From the NCBI RefSeq assembly GCF_010725885.1, contig NZ_AP022600.1, positions 3,844,001 through 3,908,000 of the forward strand: 64,000 nucleotides of DNA, written 5' to 3'. Position 1 is the stretch's first letter. Every line of letters begins with the position of its first letter. This DNA comes from Mycolicibacterium tokaiense. Lineage in GTDB: Bacteria > Actinomycetota > Actinomycetes > Mycobacteriales > Mycobacteriaceae. Under the pieces are notes generated by a model. The model did no database searches. It was given only the letters and a program-made list of their open reading frames with translations, and had not been told where the DNA came from. Shown here piece by piece: positions 1 through 8,396 of this stretch. Both the position numbers and the translations under genes were made by a program.

Positions 1-626
1 TCGAGCCGCTCGACGGTGACCCCGGGATACTCCCGGGGAACGATGAAGGACTTGATGGCCGCCCGGCCCTTGGTCTTGTCCATCGTTGCCCAGACCACGA
101 TGTGGCTGGCGCGGGACCCGGCCGTGACGTAGATCTTCTCCCCGTTGATGACGTACTCGTCGCCGTCCAGCTTGGCGGTGGTGGACACCGCGGCCGAGTC
201 GGACCCGAAACCGGGCTCGGTGATGGCCATGGCCGCCCAGACATCCTTGCCGAGCCGCTCGAGTTGTTCCGGCGTGGCCACCGATGAGATGGCGGCATTG
301 CCCAGGCCCTGACGCGGCACCGAGAGCAGCAGTGCCACATCGCCCCAGGAGATCTCCAGAGCGTTCAACAGCGCGGACATGTTGGCGCCGTTGACGTTCT
401 CCTTCGGACCATCCGAACCGCGGAACGCGTCGGTGCCGGCGAACGAGATGGTCTTGGCTTCCGAGATTCCCTCGAAAAGGTCTGCGAGCGTGTCCAGTTC
501 GACCGGGTACGCGTGTTCTTTCAGGTCGTACTTACGCGAGATCGGCCGCAGCATCTCGGCCGCACCCTGGTGGCCCTTCTCGATGACCGCCTGCAGCTTC
601 TTCGGCATTTCCAGATTGATCGCCAT
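1..626 (-). CDS. fadE23: Acyl-CoA dehydrogenase FadE23 (C-terminus off window)
   Basis: Flavoprotein that introduces the trans-2 double bond in acyl-CoA beta-oxidation. Only the first 208 residues are visible; the gene continues beyond the left edge. The ATG at 624-626 opens MAINLEMPKKLQAV, followed by the helical N-terminal domain and the ITEPGFGSD stretch that lies near flavin and substrate in this family. It starts 15 bp after the fadE24 stop on the same strand, so the two are probably one transcript. The order hisN, fadE24, fadE23 matches Rv3137, Rv3139 and Rv3140 of M. tuberculosis, which is the reason for the symbol. Paired FadE proteins of mycobacteria often form mixed tetramers; that this pair does so is inference. 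Confidence 0.88.
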   Translation of the reverse strand, partial: MAINLEMPKKLQAVIEKGHQGAAEMLRPISRKYDLKEHAYPVELDTLADLFEGISEAKTISFAGTDAFRGSDGPKENVNGANMSALLNALEISWGDVALLLSVPRQGLGNAAISSVATPEQLERLGKDVWAAMAITEPGFGSDSAAVSTTAKLDGDEYVINGEKIYVTAGSRASHIVVWATMDKTKGRAAIKSFIVPREYPGVTVERL

Positions 627-641
627 GTCTGATGTGCCTTC

Positions 642-2018
642 CTAGAGGACCACAACACCCTCGGCCACGCCGATGGCCCGCAGATCGCGGTACCAGCGCT
701 CGACCGGGTGTTCCTTGGTGTAGCCGTGACCGCCGAGCAACTGCACCCCGTCGAGGCCGATCTGCATGCCCTTGTCGGTGCCCAACTTCTTGGCCAGCGC
801 GGCCTCGCGAGCGAACGGCAGGCCCTGCTCGGCGCGAGATGCGCCGCGCCACATGATCAGTCGCAGCCCGTCGAGTTCGATGGCGATGTTGGCGCACATG
901 AAGGCCACTGATTGACGACGGGCGATCGGCTCGCCGAACGCCTCACGTTCCTTGACGTAGGGCACCACGTAGTCCAGGACGGCATGGGAGGTGCCGGTTG
1001 CCAGCGCCGCCCAGCCGAGCCGAGACAACGCAATGGCATCGGAGTAGTCCTGATCTGTGGCGCCGTCTTCGCCGAGTCGCGCGCTCAGCGGCACGCTCAC
1101 CTTGCTGAACTCGACCTTGCCGAGCGCTGCGGCGCGGATGCCCATGCTCGGATCCGGGGTGACGGTGACGCCCGCGCTGGCGGCTTCCACGATGAACATG
1201 GCCGGCTTGCCGTTCAATTGTGCTGCCACGATGAACAATTCGGCATCCATGGCGGCGGGGACCAACGACTTGACACCGTCGATGCGATAGCCGCTGGGCG
1301 TGCGCACCGCGGTGGTCTTCAATGCCGTGGGGTCGAACAGTGGGCGCGGCTCGGCGATGGCCAAACATGCCTGGGGGACGTTCTCGCCGGCGAATTCCTT
1401 GAGGTACGTGGCCTGTTGGTCCGCGCTGCCCCAATGGGTCAGAGCCGCAGCCACCCCGCCGGGCGCGAGGATGGGAAGTGCCAGGCCCATGTCGCCGTAG
1501 GCAAGGGCTTCTGCCACCAACGCATTGGTGACGGTGGCCCGGTGGGCCGCGATGCCGTCGAAGTCCTCGGGAATGTTGATGGCGGTGACGCCCAGTTCGG
1601 TCGCCTGAGCCACCAGGTCTTTCGGATAGGCAGTGGCCGCATCGGCATCGTGGGCGGCCGGGCGCAGGATCTCCTCGGCGAACTCCCGCACCGTCTCGAC
1701 GATCATCTTCTGCTCGTCGTCGGGGGTCAGGTCGAAATATCCCTTGCCCTGCGTGGACGCGCCGGCCTCCAGGCGGGTGGGGGGTTTGCCAAGGCCCTGG
1801 ATGCGATTGAACTGCCTGGTGGAGGCGCCCACCGCCGAGAACGCGGTCTTGACGCCGAGGCGAAGGCCCCGGTTCAGCGGGTCCCGGAGGTGGTAGCGAT
1901 CCAGGAATTCCTGGCCCACCAGGGGAGTGATCAGTGCCAAACCGATGTCGGTGGCCGTGCGCTTGTGTTTGTGCAGCCCTACCGCAGAAACAGATCGGGC
2001 CGGAAGTGTGTTGGTCAT
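642..2018 (-). CDS. fadE24: Acyl-CoA dehydrogenase FadE24
   Basis: 458-residue acyl-CoA dehydrogenase. After about 100 residues of N-terminal extension the usual three domains follow: LTPDDEQKMIVETVREF opens the helical domain, LAIAEPRPLFDP marks the middle beta domain, and the C-terminal helical domain ends with QLLGGHGYTKEHPVERWYRD, the conserved region close to FAD. Length is close to the Mtb protein (468 residues, from memory). The ATG at 2016-2018 lies 33 bp from a large palindrome that probably acts as its operator. Mtb fadE24 is known to respond to isoniazid and ethambutol; whether this copy does cannot be read from sequence. It is co-oriented with fadE23 and with hisN upstream. Confidence 0.9.
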   Translation of the reverse strand: MTNTLPARSVSAVGLHKHKRTATDIGLALITPLVGQEFLDRYHLRDPLNRGLRLGVKTAFSAVGASTRQFNRIQGLGKPPTRLEAGASTQGKGYFDLTPDDEQKMIVETVREFAEEILRPAAHDADAATAYPKDLVAQATELGVTAINIPEDFDGIAAHRATVTNALVAEALAYGDMGLALPILAPGGVAAALTHWGSADQQATYLKEFAGENVPQACLAIAEPRPLFDPTALKTTAVRTPSGYRIDGVKSLVPAAMDAELFIVAAQLNGKPAMFIVEAASAGVTVTPDPSMGIRAAALGKVEFSKVSVPLSARLGEDGATDQDYSDAIALSRLGWAALATGTSHAVLDYVVPYVKEREAFGEPIARRQSVAFMCANIAIELDGLRLIMWRGASRAEQGLPFAREAALAKKLGTDKGMQIGLDGVQLLGGHGYTKEHPVERWYRDLRAIGVAEGVVVL

Positions 2019-2050
2019 ATCAACAGCCTCAATTGGTTGGGGACCGATGA

Positions 2051-2080
2051 ACCGTATCTTACTCCAGAGTAAGGTACGGT
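2051..2080. promoter_or_regulatory. 30-bp inverted repeat upstream of fadE24, candidate operator
   Basis: Two 15-base arms match at 13 of 15 positions. The left arm contains ACCGTA and CTTACTC, the right arm GAGTAAG and TACGGT. It lies between the hisN stop and the fadE24 start, in the expected promoter region of fadE24. Size and symmetry fit a TetR-type repressor site. No regulator gene is adjacent, so the repressor is unknown. Confidence 0.6.
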
Positions 2081-2096
2081 GACCCTGTTAGCTATT

Positions 2097-2873
2097 TCAC
2101 ATCTTGAGCCGCGACAGCACAGCGTCGTGCAGCAGGCCGTTGGTGGCCACCGCGCTGCCGCCGTGCGGCCCGGGTTCGCCCTCGAGGTTGGTGAACGTCC
2201 CGCCGGCCTCCCGGATCAGGATGTCCAACGGCGCGAGGTCCCAGAGCTTCACCTCGGGTTCGGCGGTGGCGTCCACGGCACCCTCGGCGACAAGGCAGTA
2301 CGACCAGAAATCGCCGTAGGCACGTACGCGCCACACATCGTCGAGCAACCCCAGGAATCGGTCGCGCCGGTCATCCCAGCCCACCAGGTCGGAATAACTG
2401 AGGCTCGCCGAGCCCAGGTCGGCGACGCCGGACACCGAGATCTGCTGGGTGCCGCCGCCGAAGGACGTGAAGGCGCCCTGCCCGGCGGCGGCCCACCAGC
2501 GCCGCCCCAGCGCCGGTGCGCTGACCACGCCGACAGTCGGAACTCCGTTGTCGAGGAGTGCAATCAGCGTGCACCACACCGGAACTCGACGGACGAAGTT
2601 CTTGGTGCCGTCGATCGGGTCCAGCACCCACTGCCGTCCGGTGAGTGTGGGAGAGCCGCCGAATTCCTCGCCGAAAACCAGGTCGTCGGGCCGGGTTTCG
2701 GCCAGCCGTTCCCGCAGCATGGTCTCGGCCGACCGGTCGGCGTCGGTGACCGGCGTCAGATCCGGCTTGGTGTCGATGTGCAGATCCAGCGCGCCGTAGC
2801 GATCCATCGTCACCACGTCGGCGCGGTCGGCGAGTTCGAGGGCCAGGTCCAGGTCGTTTGTCAAGGCGTCCAC
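2097..2873 (-). CDS. hisN: Histidinol-phosphatase (inositol monophosphatase family)
   Basis: 258-residue Mg2+-dependent phosphatase of the IMPase superfamily. The metal site is visible as GEE (residues 68-70), [12 protein letters not shown] (82-93, supplying Asp85 and Asp88) and WDLAPLD near residue 210. The Mtb homologue Rv3137 has been shown to be the histidinol-phosphate phosphatase of histidine synthesis, and the gene order with fadE24/fadE23 supports orthology. The start is a GTG at 2871-2873. The gene is divergent from the small membrane protein at 2897, with 23 bp between them. Confidence 0.88.
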   Translation of the reverse strand: MDALTNDLDLALELADRADVVTMDRYGALDLHIDTKPDLTPVTDADRSAETMLRERLAETRPDDLVFGEEFGGSPTLTGRQWVLDPIDGTKNFVRRVPVWCTLIALLDNGVPTVGVVSAPALGRRWWAAAGQGAFTSFGGGTQQISVSGVADLGSASLSYSDLVGWDDRRDRFLGLLDDVWRVRAYGDFWSYCLVAEGAVDATAEPEVKLWDLAPLDILIREAGGTFTNLEGEPGPHGGSAVATNGLLHDAVLSRLKM

Positions 2874-2896
2874 GGCAGCAGTCCTACCATGGCGGT

Positions 2897-3274
2897 GTGT
2901 GGGAATTCGCGATGATACTGCTGCTCCTGGGAGCCCTGGCCCTGTTGATCGTGCCCCGGATGCGGGGTCGGGGGCCTCGACCTGGGCAGCCGCTCGCGGA
3001 GGGCACCCTGTTGGTGACGGGGGTGAGCCCCCGCCCGGACGGTGTCGACGGCGAACAGTTCGTCACCATCACCGGCGTCATCAACGGCCCGACGGTCAAC
3101 GAGCACGTGGTGTACCAACGCATGGCGGTGGACGTGAACCGCTGGCCGACCATGGGCCAGCTCATGCCGGTGATCTACTCCCCGAAGAACCCCGACAACT
3201 GGAACTTCGCGCCGCCGCAGGCCCCGCCTCCTGGCCCGCCGCAGGAGCCGCCGCCGTACGCGCCGCCACGCTAG
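2897..3274 (+). CDS. Small membrane-anchored conserved protein
   Basis: 125-residue protein of unknown function. I chose the GTG at 2897 because translation then starts just before one hydrophobic helix (about residues 4-20, [15 protein letters not shown]) that ends in the basic stretch [11 protein letters not shown]. The rest is a soluble domain with the segments [20 protein letters not shown] and [15 protein letters not shown], and a Pro-rich tail. This resembles short mycobacterial membrane proteins with a DUF3592-like cytoplasmic or periplasmic domain, but I do not recognise a specific family. An upstream ATG at 2858 would overlap hisN and is unlikely. Its TAG stop shares the tetramer CTAG with the convergent 13E12 gene. 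Confidence 0.7.
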   Translation: MWEFAMILLLLGALALLIVPRMRGRGPRPGQPLAEGTLLVTGVSPRPDGVDGEQFVTITGVINGPTVNEHVVYQRMAVDVNRWPTMGQLMPVIYSPKNPDNWNFAPPQAPPPGPPQEPPPYAPPR

Positions 3275-4521
3275 GCGGCGTGCAGGTCGTAGAGCAGCAC
3301 CCGGGCGTGGTGTTCGACGGGGGTGTGGTCGCGGGTGCGTCGCCCCGGCAGGATTGGCGGAGCCTGGCTGTGGTGGCAGGTGCCGGTGGGCGTTTCGATG
3401 ATGGTCTGGTGGCGCCCGGATTCGTGTGCCTGGACGCGGACTGTCCATGTGGCAAGTTCTTTGAGGTAGTTGCAGTGTTCGCAGAGCCCTTGGCCGTTGT
3501 CGGCAGAGGTGGTGCCCTTCTTCGACCACGGGGTGATGTGGTCGCTGTGGCGCACCGGGGCGTCGCAATAGGGGGTGCGGCAGCGCTGGTCGCGGAGTTT
3601 GATGAACGCGGCCAGGGCCTTGGGAAACGCTCGGGCCTGTGATTGCAGGGCGATCAGGGCGCCGGTGCTGGGGCGGGCGTACAGCTTGCGCAGGGTGGCC
3701 TTCGCCTGCGGGTGGGTGACGGCCTTCTCGACGAGGCGGCAGGCGATCTCGGCGGGGATGGGTCCGTAATCACTGAGGGTGGCGGGGTCGTCGCCGCCCA
3801 TCAGCGTCTCGTCGGAGAGTACGAGATTGACCGCGACGGACACCGCGTCGGCATCCGCCAGGCCGGTGACGCGTTCGACCAGGGTGTCGGCCATGACCTG
3901 GCCGCGGCCGCGGCCGTCGCAGGTGGTGTCGGCGCTGCGTTTCAGTGCCGCGTAGACGCTGACCCCCTGGGCGACGGGCAGTGTCGCCGTCACATACGTC
4001 ATGCAGTCGGGGGCGGGCCGGATGGTCACGGTGCGGTCGTGTTCGGCGCGGGCGGCGCGCTCGACGATGGCGCGGGGGTCGAGACGGTAGGCGATGGCTT
4101 TGGCCTCGGCTTCGATGCGGGCGTTGCCGCAGCCGTCGAGGCGGGTGGGGTCGCCGCACAGCTCTTCGTCGAGTTGACGGCGGTGTTCGACGCTGAGGCA
4201 GGCGGATTCGCGCACGATGAGGGTGGCCCGCCATTCCGACAGTGCTCCGGTGGCCAAGGCGGCCAGTGTATGAGGCATCTCGTGGACCAGGGCGCGGGCG
4301 AAGCCGAGGTGGCGGCCCCCGGTGTTGGGAGATTCGCGCCGGGCCAGGGCGATCTCGGCGCCCACCCCGCGCCCACGTTGTGTGGCCGGCACCCCGCGGG
4401 CGGCCTCGTCACTGCGGCGTTGTGCGTCGAACTCAGCAGCCAGGACAGCTTGTTCGGCGGCGTGTGCTGATTTCAGGCGTTCAAGCTCCGCGATGCGGGC
4501 CAACCGGCCCTCCTGCGTCAT
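3271..4521 (-). CDS. 13E12-repeat family protein (DUF222, HNH endonuclease domain)
   Basis: 416-residue member of the 13E12 family that is repeated in mycobacterial genomes. The N-terminal two thirds is the helical DUF222 region. The C-terminus carries an HNH nuclease fold: RDQRCRTPYCDAP, then HSDHITPW (the His-His pair) and ADNGQGLCEHCNYLKE, with the Cys pairs that hold a structural zinc. The biological target is unknown. I chose the ATG at 4519-4521 because a perfect SOS box lies 4 bp upstream, the same spacing as at the second family member at 63534. A GTG at 4555-4557 would place the SOS box inside the coding region. It converges on the preceding gene with overlapping stops. A LexA-controlled role is inferred from the box only. 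Confidence 0.85.
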   Translation of the reverse strand: MTQEGRLARIAELERLKSAHAAEQAVLAAEFDAQRRSDEAARGVPATQRGRGVGAEIALARRESPNTGGRHLGFARALVHEMPHTLAALATGALSEWRATLIVRESACLSVEHRRQLDEELCGDPTRLDGCGNARIEAEAKAIAYRLDPRAIVERAARAEHDRTVTIRPAPDCMTYVTATLPVAQGVSVYAALKRSADTTCDGRGRGQVMADTLVERVTGLADADAVSVAVNLVLSDETLMGGDDPATLSDYGPIPAEIACRLVEKAVTHPQAKATLRKLYARPSTGALIALQSQARAFPKALAAFIKLRDQRCRTPYCDAPVRHSDHITPWSKKGTTSADNGQGLCEHCNYLKELATWTVRVQAHESGRHQTIIETPTGTCHHSQAPPILPGRRTRDHTPVEHHARVLLYDLHAA

Positions 4522-4525
4522 TATC

Positions 4526-4541
4526 TCGAACATGTGTTCGA
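4526..4541 (-). promoter_or_regulatory. LexA/SOS box of the 13E12 gene
   Basis: TCGAACATGTGTTCGA matches the mycobacterial SOS consensus TCGAAC-N4-GTTCGA at every fixed position, and the palindrome extends one base further on each side (C and G). It ends 4 bp before the ATG at 4521, so LexA binding would cover the promoter and start region. Confidence 0.85.
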
Positions 4542-4600
4542 GTGTACTCCTCTGCACCGACTCGAAAGGTCAACATCGTGGCGCTGAGAGGAACCCGCAG

Positions 4601-5236
4601 ATGCCCATGCACAATGTCGATCAGCAGTCGAGAGGCAGGGGGGCCATGGCTGAACCACAGTCGGTGTCGGTTCACGCGATCGCGTCGCTGGGGGCGAGGA
4701 TCCGTCGGGCCCGTTTGGACAGCGGTCTCACCCTGGTGGACGTCTCTGCGGCCACCGGACTGAGCGTGTCCATGCTCTCGATGCTGGAACGCGGCAAGAG
4801 TGGGGTGTCGATCGGTTCCCTGGTGGCGGTGGCATCGGCACTCGGAGTGGCCGTCGGGGATCTGTTCGGTCCGGCATCCGGATCCGATTCCTCGCTCAAC
4901 CGACTCGGTGATCAGCAGCAGCTGACGCTCGCCTCCGGGGTCACCCGGCGAATCGTGCACCGCAGCCGCGAGCACGGCCTCGAGGTGGTCGCCTTGACCC
5001 TCGAGCCAGGGGCCCGCACCGGCGACGAACTGGTTCGTCACCAAGGATATGAAGTCGTCGTGGTCCAGGAGGGCGCCCTGACCGTCCAGATCGACGACGC
5101 CGTGTTCGAGCTGGCGGCCGGCGATTCCATCAGTCTCGACGCCGACCATCCGCACCGGTTCGCCAACAACGGTTCCGAGCGTTCTCACAGCACGCTGGTG
5201 GTGCGACTGCCCGTGCTCGGGGAATACGGGCACTGA
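4601..5236 (+). CDS. XRE-family transcriptional regulator with C-terminal cupin domain
   Basis: 211-residue regulator. Residues about 28-88 form an HTH-XRE domain (SLGARIRRARLDSGLTLVD, then LSVSMLSMLERGKS as recognition region). Residues about 125-205 form a cupin (RTGDELVRHQGYEVVVVQEG, then LAAGDSISLDADHPHRF). This architecture is typical of regulators that sense a small metabolite through the cupin barrel. The ATG at 4601 has GAGAGGA nine bases upstream; an ATG at 4646, also preceded by AGAGG, would give 196 residues and is equally possible. The FDOR gene follows 38 bp downstream on the same strand and is the most likely target. The ligand is unknown. Confidence 0.82.
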   Translation: MPMHNVDQQSRGRGAMAEPQSVSVHAIASLGARIRRARLDSGLTLVDVSAATGLSVSMLSMLERGKSGVSIGSLVAVASALGVAVGDLFGPASGSDSSLNRLGDQQQLTLASGVTRRIVHRSREHGLEVVALTLEPGARTGDELVRHQGYEVVVVQEGALTVQIDDAVFELAAGDSISLDADHPHRFANNGSERSHSTLVVRLPVLGEYGH

Positions 5237-5274
5237 CGGGTGCATCGCATGATGAACCGGGGAAAGGACATTCT

Positions 5275-5682
5275 GTGGCTGTGCATTTGCCCCAAGGACT
5301 GCTCGACCTGCTGAACAAGCCCAGCCCCTGCTTCGTCGCCACGCTGATGCCGGATGGATCGCCACAGCTGACCGAGACCTGGGTGACCACCGACGGCGAC
5401 AACGTGGTGATCAACATCGTCGAGGGCATGCAGAAGGCGCGCAACATCGCCCGCGACCCGCGTGTCGCGGTCAACGTCGTCGACCCGCAGGACATGCGGC
5501 GGTTCTACGCCGTGCGCGGCCGGGTGATCGCCACGACGACCGAGGGTGGCCGCGAGAGCATCGACGAGATCTCCCGGAAGTACACGGGGGAGCCGTATGC
5601 CTACTACAGCGGCAACCCCGACGAGACCCGGATCATCGTGACCATCCAAGCTGACAGAGTGTTGCCGCCGGCGGGGGAATGA
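5275..5682 (+). CDS. PPOX-class F420-dependent oxidoreductase (FDOR-B type)
   Basis: 135-residue split-barrel flavin/deazaflavin-binding protein of the pyridoxamine 5'-phosphate oxidase-like superfamily. Family features are the opening CFVATLMPDGSPQLTETWV, the strand IVEGMQKARNIARDPRVAVN and the end IVTIQADRVLPP. Relatives in mycobacteria bind F420 or flavin and reduce small substrates; the substrate here is unknown. The GTG at 5275 follows a good ribosome-binding site (GGGGAAAGGA, 5 bp spacing). It lies downstream of the XRE-cupin regulator and converges on fprA with 6 bp between stops. Confidence 0.85.
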   Translation: MAVHLPQGLLDLLNKPSPCFVATLMPDGSPQLTETWVTTDGDNVVINIVEGMQKARNIARDPRVAVNVVDPQDMRRFYAVRGRVIATTTEGGRESIDEISRKYTGEPYAYYSGNPDETRIIVTIQADRVLPPAGE

Positions 5683-5688
5683 CGCCGC

Positions 5689-7068
5689 TCAGGCGTGCCC
5701 GATCTTCAGGAGCTCTGCCACACTCGTCAGCTTCACTCGGGGCCGGCCGTGCGGCTCACCGGTCGTACGTTCGTGGGCGTCGATCAGCCGCCAGTGGTCG
5801 TCGGTCACGAGTTTCGGTTGGCGCGACAACAGCCACTCCACCAGCTCGTCGCTGTGATCGGCCGACCGTGCGGGTGTTTCCCGAGCGGCGAGGTCGGCCA
5901 GCAGCGTGTCCACCGTGTCCTGGGAGTCCTTTTTGTTGCTGCCGATCACGCCGGACGGGCCGCGCTTGATCCAGCCGACGACGTACTCGTTCTCCCGGCC
6001 CGACACCCGGCCCTGCTCATGGGGAATGGTGGCAGTCGCGTCGTCGAACGGCAGGCCGGGCGTCGCCACCCCGCGGTAACCGACGGCCCGCACCACCAAC
6101 TGCGCGGGGAGCTCCTCGCGGTCCCCGGTGTCCTTGGCGACCACCCGATCACCGTCGGCCACCAATTCATTGCGGCCCAGCACCACCGATTCCACCCGGT
6201 CGGTTCCTCGGATCTCGATGGGAGAGGTACGAAATCGGAACACGATGCGCCGGTGACCCGGGGTGGTGGGCCGGTCGAGCAATCCAAGCAGCACCTTGAT
6301 GTTCTGCCGCACGGTTTTCCCGGCGGTTTCCAGATCGGCGTCGGTGATGCCGGCGAAGTCCTCCGGGTCCAGGATCACGTCGACATCGGCGAGCCCTTCC
6401 AGGTCGCTGAGCTCACGTAGCTCCACGGCGGTGAAGGTGGCCTGCAGGGGGCCGCGGCGGCCCACCACCACGACCTCCTCCACCCCGCGGCCGTGCAGCG
6501 ATTCGAGGGCATGATCGGCGATGTCGGTGACCGCCAGGGCGGACGGATCGGTGACCAGCACGCGGGCCACGTCCAGCGCGACATTGCCGTTGCCCACCAC
6601 CACCGCACGTCCACCGGACAGATCCGGGGTCATGGTCTCGAAATGCGGATGCGCGTTGTACCAACCCACAAAATCGACGGCCGCGACGCTGCCTGGCAGA
6701 TCCTCACCCGGAATGCCCAGGGGCCGATCGGCCTGGGCGCCCACCGCGTAGACCACCGCGTCGTAGCGCTCGGCGAGCTCGGCAGGCTGTACCTGGTCGC
6801 CGACGGTGACATTGCCGAAGAAGCGGAACCGGTCGTCGGCGGCGACCTTGTCGAACTGCGCGCTGATCGACTTGATCTTGGGATGATCCGGAGCCACTCC
6901 GGAACGCACCAGACCCCACGGCGTGGGCAGCATCTCGAGCATGTCGACACGCACATCCACGTCCTGCGCCTTCAGCAGGGCGGCGGCGGCGAAGAAGCCG
7001 GAGGGGCCTGAACCGACGATCGCCACGTGATGGGAGGGAGCCGTCGGCTGTTCTGCGGTGTCAGACAA
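5689..7068 (-). CDS. fprA: NADPH-ferredoxin reductase FprA
   Basis: 459-residue adrenodoxin-reductase-type flavoprotein, close in length to Mtb FprA (456). It passes electrons from NADPH through FAD to ferredoxins that serve P450 enzymes and Fe-S biogenesis. The FAD-binding motif VAIVGSGPSGFFAAA lies near the N-terminus, followed by PTPWGLVRSGVAPDHPKIK. The NADPH fold is marked by VVVGNGNVALDVARVL, and the C-terminal EYVVGWIKRGPSGVIGSNKKD is characteristic. The reading frame starts at TTG (7066-7068); no better in-frame start is visible before the FAD motif. Divergent to prfB, as in Mtb (Rv3106/Rv3105c). It could serve the P450s at 30.4 and 61.8 kb; that is inference. Confidence 0.93.
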   Translation of the reverse strand: MSDTAEQPTAPSHHVAIVGSGPSGFFAAAALLKAQDVDVRVDMLEMLPTPWGLVRSGVAPDHPKIKSISAQFDKVAADDRFRFFGNVTVGDQVQPAELAERYDAVVYAVGAQADRPLGIPGEDLPGSVAAVDFVGWYNAHPHFETMTPDLSGGRAVVVGNGNVALDVARVLVTDPSALAVTDIADHALESLHGRGVEEVVVVGRRGPLQATFTAVELRELSDLEGLADVDVILDPEDFAGITDADLETAGKTVRQNIKVLLGLLDRPTTPGHRRIVFRFRTSPIEIRGTDRVESVVLGRNELVADGDRVVAKDTGDREELPAQLVVRAVGYRGVATPGLPFDDATATIPHEQGRVSGRENEYVVGWIKRGPSGVIGSNKKDSQDTVDTLLADLAARETPARSADHSDELVEWLLSRQPKLVTDDHWRLIDAHERTTGEPHGRPRVKLTSVAELLKIGHA

Positions 7069-7286
7069 GATGCGACACTTTCTGTCCGTTTCCGGGGTCG
7101 CGTGGTGGGGCTGTCACGCATCCGCGGGGCCTGCCACGCACACCGACGGGAACCGGTCACGGGGCTGGACCGGGGGGCTGTGTCGGTCGCGCGGTACTGA
7201 CATTGGGTACGAAGGCGATCGTAATCGTCACAGCCGAAAGCCGCCGGTAGTCACGGCGAACGCGCGCGCCGGTAATCTGGACAGTC
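7069..7286. other. Divergent fprA/prfB intergenic region
   Basis: 218 bp without a gene. It must hold the promoters of both neighbours. Apart from the prfB -10 element I see no clear operator or RNA structure. Confidence 0.5.
7273..7278 (+). promoter_or_regulatory. Putative -10 element of prfB (leaderless)
   Basis: TAATCT fits the mycobacterial TANNNT -10 consensus and lies 8 bp before the GTG start of prfB, which would make the GTG the +1 of a leaderless transcript. No convincing -35 element is seen. Confidence 0.5.
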
Positions 7287-8396
7287 GTGGACGTCGACCG
7301 GCAAGACCAAATCACTGCACTGGATACCACCTTGACCACGGTGGAGCGCGTGCTCGATGTCGAGGCGCTGCGCGGCCGGATCGAGAAACTCGAGCACGAG
7401 GCGTCCGATCCGAACCTGTGGGACGACCAGTCCCGCGCGCAGAAGGTGACCAGCGAGCTGTCCCATGCCCAGTCCGAACTGCGCCGGGTCGAGGAACTGC
7501 GCCAGCGCGTCGACGACCTCCCGGTGCTCTATGAACTCGCAGCCGAAGAGGGCGGCGCCGACGAGGTTGCCGAGGCTGACGCCGAACTGGCCAAGCTGCG
7601 CGAAGACATCGACGCGATGGAAGTGCGCACCCTGCTGTCCGGGGAGTACGACGAGCGCGAGGCCGTGGTCACCATCCGGTCCGGGGCCGGTGGCGTGGAC
7701 GCCGCCGACTGGGCCGAGATGCTGATGCGGATGTACATCCGCTGGGCCGAGAAACACAACTACGGCGTCGAGGTGTTCGACACCTCCTACGCCGAAGAGG
7801 CGGGCATCAAGAGCGCCACGTTCGCCGTGCACGCTCCCTACGCTTACGGCACCTTGTCGGTGGAGCAGGGCACCCACCGCCTGGTGCGGATCAGCCCCTT
7901 CGACAACCAGAGCCGGCGGCAGACCTCCTTCGCCGACGTCGAGGTGCTTCCGGTGGTGGAGACCACCGACCACATCGACATCCCGGAAGGTGACCTGCGC
8001 GTCGACGTCTACCGCTCCAGCGGACCGGGCGGGCAGTCGGTGAACACCACCGACTCCGCGGTGCGCCTGACGCACATCCCCACCGGCATCGTCGTCACCT
8101 GCCAGAACGAGAAGTCACAGCTGCAGAACAAGGTCTCGGCGATGCGCGTGCTCCAGGCCAAGCTGCTGGAACGCAAGCGGCTGGAGGAGCGCGCCGAGAT
8201 GGATGCGCTCAAGGGTGACGGCGGCAGCTCGTGGGGCAATCAGATGCGTTCCTACGTCCTGCACCCGTACCAGATGGTCAAGGATCTGCGGAACGAGTAC
8301 GAAGTGGGCAACCCCTCCGCCGTGCTCGACGGTGACATCGACGGCTTCCTCGAGGCGGGGATCCGCTGGCGTAACCGAAAAGATGACGACCAGTAG
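7287..8396 (+). CDS. prfB: Peptide chain release factor 2
   Basis: 369-residue class I release factor that recognises UGA and UAA stop codons and triggers peptide release on the ribosome. The RF2 codon-recognition tripeptide SPF is at 203-205 ([15 protein letters not shown]) and the catalytic GGQ at 248-250 ([10 protein letters not shown]). The GTG start directly follows a -10 element. Unlike the E. coli gene there is no in-frame UGA early in the sequence, so the autoregulatory +1 frameshift is absent. It is the first gene of a tight co-directional run that reaches smpB; the same order occurs in M. tuberculosis (Rv3105c to Rv3100c). Confidence 0.97.
   Translation: MDVDRQDQITALDTTLTTVERVLDVEALRGRIEKLEHEASDPNLWDDQSRAQKVTSELSHAQSELRRVEELRQRVDDLPVLYELAAEEGGADEVAEADAELAKLREDIDAMEVRTLLSGEYDEREAVVTIRSGAGGVDAADWAEMLMRMYIRWAEKHNYGVEVFDTSYAEEAGIKSATFAVHAPYAYGTLSVEQGTHRLVRISPFDNQSRRQTSFADVEVLPVVETTDHIDIPEGDLRVDVYRSSGPGGQSVNTTDSAVRLTHIPTGIVVTCQNEKSQLQNKVSAMRVLQAKLLERKRLEERAEMDALKGDGGSSWGNQMRSYVLHPYQMVKDLRNEYEVGNPSAVLDGDIDGFLEAGIRWRNRKDDDQ

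Noticed and set aside
912..2072. Long plus-strand frame opposite fadE24
   Set aside because: Translation is Gly/His/Arg-rich without family features. It mirrors the strong third-position GC of fadE24.
7287..7400. Programmed frameshift site in prfB
   Set aside because: The reading frame is uninterrupted from GTG and no early UGA is present.
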